DNA from: Acidobacteriota bacterium
GTDB lineage: Bacteria; Acidobacteriota; Terriglobia; Terriglobales; Acidobacteriaceae
Length of the DNA stretch: 7,206 nt
NCBI GenBank assembly: GCA_021798655.1
Contig: JAJZFE010000139.1
Location: forward strand, 1 to 7,206
Direction: 5' to 3'
The first letter of the stretch is position 1, and each line of letters begins with the position of its first letter. A program made the translations under genes and the position numbers. Below, piece after piece: positions 5,728 to 7,206 of this stretch. The notes beneath the pieces are model-generated. The model was given only the letters and a program-made list of their open reading frames with translations. It ran no database searches and had not been told where the DNA came from.

Positions 5728-5760
5728 TGACATCGTAGCTACTTTGTAGCTACGATGTCA
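5728..5760. repeat. Perfect 15-bp inverted repeat, probable brnTA operator
   Basis: TGACATCGTAGCTAC (5728-5742) and GTAGCTACGATGTCA (5746-5760) are exact reverse complements separated by TTT. Each arm contains GTAGCTAC or its beginning, itself an 8-bp palindrome, so the site has two nested symmetric units about one and a half helical turns apart. Ribbon-helix-helix antitoxins bind such paired symmetric sites. It begins 4 bp after the dapD stop codon. As RNA it would also form a strong hairpin at the end of dapD, but neither side has a U-run, so termination is a secondary possibility. Confidence 0.85.
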
Positions 5761-5761
5761 A
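5732..5761 (-). promoter_or_regulatory. Sigma-70-like promoter of the brnTA operon
   Basis: On the minus strand TTGACA (5761-5756) is a perfect -35 box. An 18-bp spacer separates it from TACGAT (5737-5732), a reasonable -10 box. The promoter lies almost wholly within the inverted repeat, so a protein bound there would block RNA polymerase. Transcription would begin near 5725 and leave an untranslated leader of about 100 nt before brnT. The box matches are seen directly; promoter activity and repression by BrnA are inferences. Confidence 0.6.
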
Positions 5762-5764
5762 CGG

Positions 5765-6640
5765 CTATCGCAAGAGGTCTTCAAGTGTGGTGGAGAGTTC
5801 GGTCTTTTCGTCGCGGTACTTGACGATGATGGGGGTGTAGACGGAGAGGCCGAGGTCCTTGCCGGAGCCGTGGGTGATGGCGCGGCTGCCGGCGACGACG
5901 ACGGCGCCAGAGGGGATGATGAGCGGAGAGTCGGCGGTGGCCTTGAGGACGGTGTTGTTGGGCAGGTCATACACGGGTGTGCCGCGGGTGAGGATGACGC
6001 CGGCGGCGAGGACAGCACGGCTGCGGACGATGGTGCCTTCGTAGACGCCGGTGTTGCCGCCGATGAGGGCGTCGTCTTCGATGATGACGGGCGAGGCGTT
6101 GACGGGTTCGAGGACGCCGCCGATCTGCGCGGCGGCGGAGAGGTGGACGCGCTTGCCGATCTGGGCGCAGCTGCCGACCAGGGCGTGCGAGTCGATCATG
6201 GTGCCCTCGTCGACGAAGGCGCCGACGTTGACGTAGGCGGGGGGCATCATGACGACGCCTTTGGCGAGGTGTGCGCCGGCGCGGACGCTGCTGCCGCCGG
6301 GGACGATGCGGACGCCGTCTTCGGGAGAGAAGCGGCGGGCGGGGTAGGTGGCCTTGTCGACGAAGGAGAGCGCGGCGACTCCGCCGGGGTGGCTGCCGTC
6401 CATCTGCACCAGCGCGCCGAGGCGGAAGCCGAGCAGGATGCCGCGCTTGACCCAGGGGTTGACGCGCCAGCCGGTTGCGACGGCGGGGTCGGGCTCGGCG
6501 GAGCGGAGCGTGCCCGCTTCGAGGGACTCGCGGAGTTCGGTGAAGGCGGCGAGCGCCTCCGGCTGGCCGATGGCAGCGGGGCCGATAGAGAACCAGTGTT
6601 CAATCGTCGTTTCGAGGGCGTTGGGGGTAGTAAGGCTCAT
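5765..6640 (-). CDS. dapD: 2,3,4,5-tetrahydropyridine-2,6-dicarboxylate N-succinyltransferase
   Basis: A 291-residue cytoplasmic enzyme that transfers succinyl from succinyl-CoA to tetrahydrodipicolinate in the succinylase route to diaminopimelate and lysine. An N-terminal helical domain is followed by [17 protein letters not shown] (57-73), then a left-handed beta-helix of hexapeptide repeats. The repeats carry the hallmark segments [20 protein letters not shown] (137-156) and [22 protein letters not shown] (from 158). D150 matches the catalytic Asp141 of the E. coli type enzyme. The segment [10 protein letters not shown] (193-202) replaces IGARSEVVEG, so the position of Glu189 is glycine here. 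The ATG at 6640 is preferred to one at 6670 because known N-termini of related enzymes begin near here, and a TACAAT box (6656-6651) would put transcription start almost at this ATG. No Shine-Dalgarno is seen, so a leaderless mRNA is possible. It is divergent from the J-like gene. Confidence 0.95.
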   Translation of the reverse strand: MSLTTPNALETTIEHWFSIGPAAIGQPEALAAFTELRESLEAGTLRSAEPDPAVATGWRVNPWVKRGILLGFRLGALVQMDGSHPGGVAALSFVDKATYPARRFSPEDGVRIVPGGSSVRAGAHLAKGVVMMPPAYVNVGAFVDEGTMIDSHALVGSCAQIGKRVHLSAAAQIGGVLEPVNASPVIIEDDALIGGNTGVYEGTIVRSRAVLAAGVILTRGTPVYDLPNNTVLKATADSPLIIPSGAVVVAGSRAITHGSGKDLGLSVYTPIIVKYRDEKTELSTTLEDLLR

Positions 6641-6929
6641 GGATACATCGATTGTACCGGCTGGCGTCATGGGGTGGTGTGAGGTCTGGCGGGTGTTCGC
6701 GATCGGTCAGCTGCGGGTTGCATGTGACCAAAAGGCGAGCTACGAGTAGAGCCTTGCGTACTGCTAACGTCCACGGTCGGTTGTGGGTATGATGTGGGAA
6801 CCCAAAGCAGAGAAGTTTGTTGGGACGACAGACCAAACATCGCAGCCCTCTCGAAAGCAGGTACGAAGAAGCGGGCGCGTCTTCCTGACATTGTCCCCGA
6901 CCAGCGTCCGCGTACCCGGAGAATACAGA
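6641..6929. other. Divergent intergenic region between dapD and the J-like gene
   Basis: These 289 bases should contain promoters for both neighbours. Seen directly: TACAAT on the minus strand at 6656-6651 next to the dapD start, without a matching -35, and TATGAT on the plus strand at 6788-6793, also without a good -35. No riboswitch, small RNA or open frame with protein character was recognised. Confidence 0.4.
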
Positions 6930-7206
6930 ATGTCTACCTATGAGGCGCTGAGCTTTTTGGGGCTCGATCACTATGCCACGGCTGCGGATATCAAAGCGGC
7001 GTATCGCCGTATGGCTGCGGCGCTGCAACTGGATGCGAACACGGACGATCCGCTGCGGGTGCATGTGGCCGAAGAGCGGATGTACTGGCTGAAGACGGCG
7101 TATGGCGCGCTGCAGCATCGCGTGGGGCATACTGCGCCCGATGACGAGACGCTGGCGGGCGCGGAGACTGGTGCGAGTGCCGAGGCTACGACGACGAGGA
7201 AAGCTC
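6930..7206 (+). CDS. Degenerate J-domain (DnaJ-like) protein, 3' end outside window
   Basis: ATG at 6930 with GGAG 8 nt upstream opens a frame that runs to the window edge (92 residues, no stop). Residues 4-31 begin YEALSFLGLDHYATAADIKA and fit helices I and II of a J-domain (YxxLGL, then A-T-xx-IKxAYRRMA). Residues 44-62 (VHVAEERMYWLKTAYGALQ) fit helix III. The loop that carries the HPD tripeptide in true DnaJ proteins reads QLD (33-35), so His and Pro are missing. Such a protein is not expected to stimulate the DnaK ATPase in the normal way and may use the fold as a scaffold. After residue 63 the chain becomes acidic, alanine- and threonine-rich, like a linker. What follows is outside the window. 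Confidence 0.7.
   Translation, partial: MSTYEALSFLGLDHYATAADIKAAYRRMAAALQLDANTDDPLRVHVAEERMYWLKTAYGALQHRVGHTAPDDETLAGAETGASAEATTTRKA

Noticed and set aside
5728..5760. Rho-independent terminator of dapD
   Set aside because: The stem is strong enough but neither strand has a T-run after it, and the promoter boxes inside it make an operator the better reading.
5870..6682. A 270-codon open frame antisense to dapD
   Set aside because: Its Asp/Gly/Ala/Val repeats are the shadow of the hexapeptide-repeat gene on the other strand, and no independent motif or ribosome site supports it.
6641..6929. A lysine riboswitch or other leader RNA before dapD
   Set aside because: No multi-helix riboswitch core was recognisable, and the likely transcription start lies almost at the start codon.

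Overview
The window looks like the chromosome of a soil acidobacterium of the class Terriglobia (Granulicella, Edaphobacter or Terriglobus type). The best evidence is a DUF3738/TIGR03435 protein, a family greatly expanded in Acidobacteriota. A GC-rich bacterial-type RNase J gene and a DapD of the 'GGNTGVYEG' variety agree with this. The assignment is made from protein resemblance only; no search was run.

Layout. Positions 1-947 hold the 3' end of a MobF-type conjugative relaxase/helicase (TraA/TrwC-like). Positions 948 to about 1650 are non-coding and unusually dense in short perfect inverted repeats. They lead into a well-formed ribosome site and a 42-codon stub that resembles the start of an ArdC-like anti-restriction gene. 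I read this left part as the decayed edge of an integrated conjugative element or plasmid. From about 1650-1800 onward the sequence looks like ordinary chromosome. On the minus strand, read right to left, come dapD (lysine/diaminopimelate synthesis), a brnT-brnA type II toxin-antitoxin pair, a 62-residue two-helix membrane protein, rnj (RNase J) and a secreted DUF3738 protein. On the plus strand at the right edge a gene with a degenerate J-domain begins and runs out of the window; it is divergent from dapD.

How the parts relate. The toxin-antitoxin pair and the small membrane protein are closely packed (26-bp overlap, then a 25-bp gap) and probably form one transcript between two housekeeping genes. 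Just after the dapD stop codon is a perfect 15-bp inverted repeat with a 3-nt centre. A TTGACA / 18 bp / TACGAT promoter lies across that repeat and points into brnT. This is a strong candidate for the operator through which the ribbon-helix-helix antitoxin controls its own operon. It is the most interesting regulatory structure in the window.

I saw no CRISPR array, rRNA, tRNA, complete insertion sequence or large biosynthetic cluster. The most unusual items are the brnTA operator/promoter, the third gene of that operon, the hairpin-rich element leader with its truncated ArdC-like start, and the J-like domain that lacks HPD.
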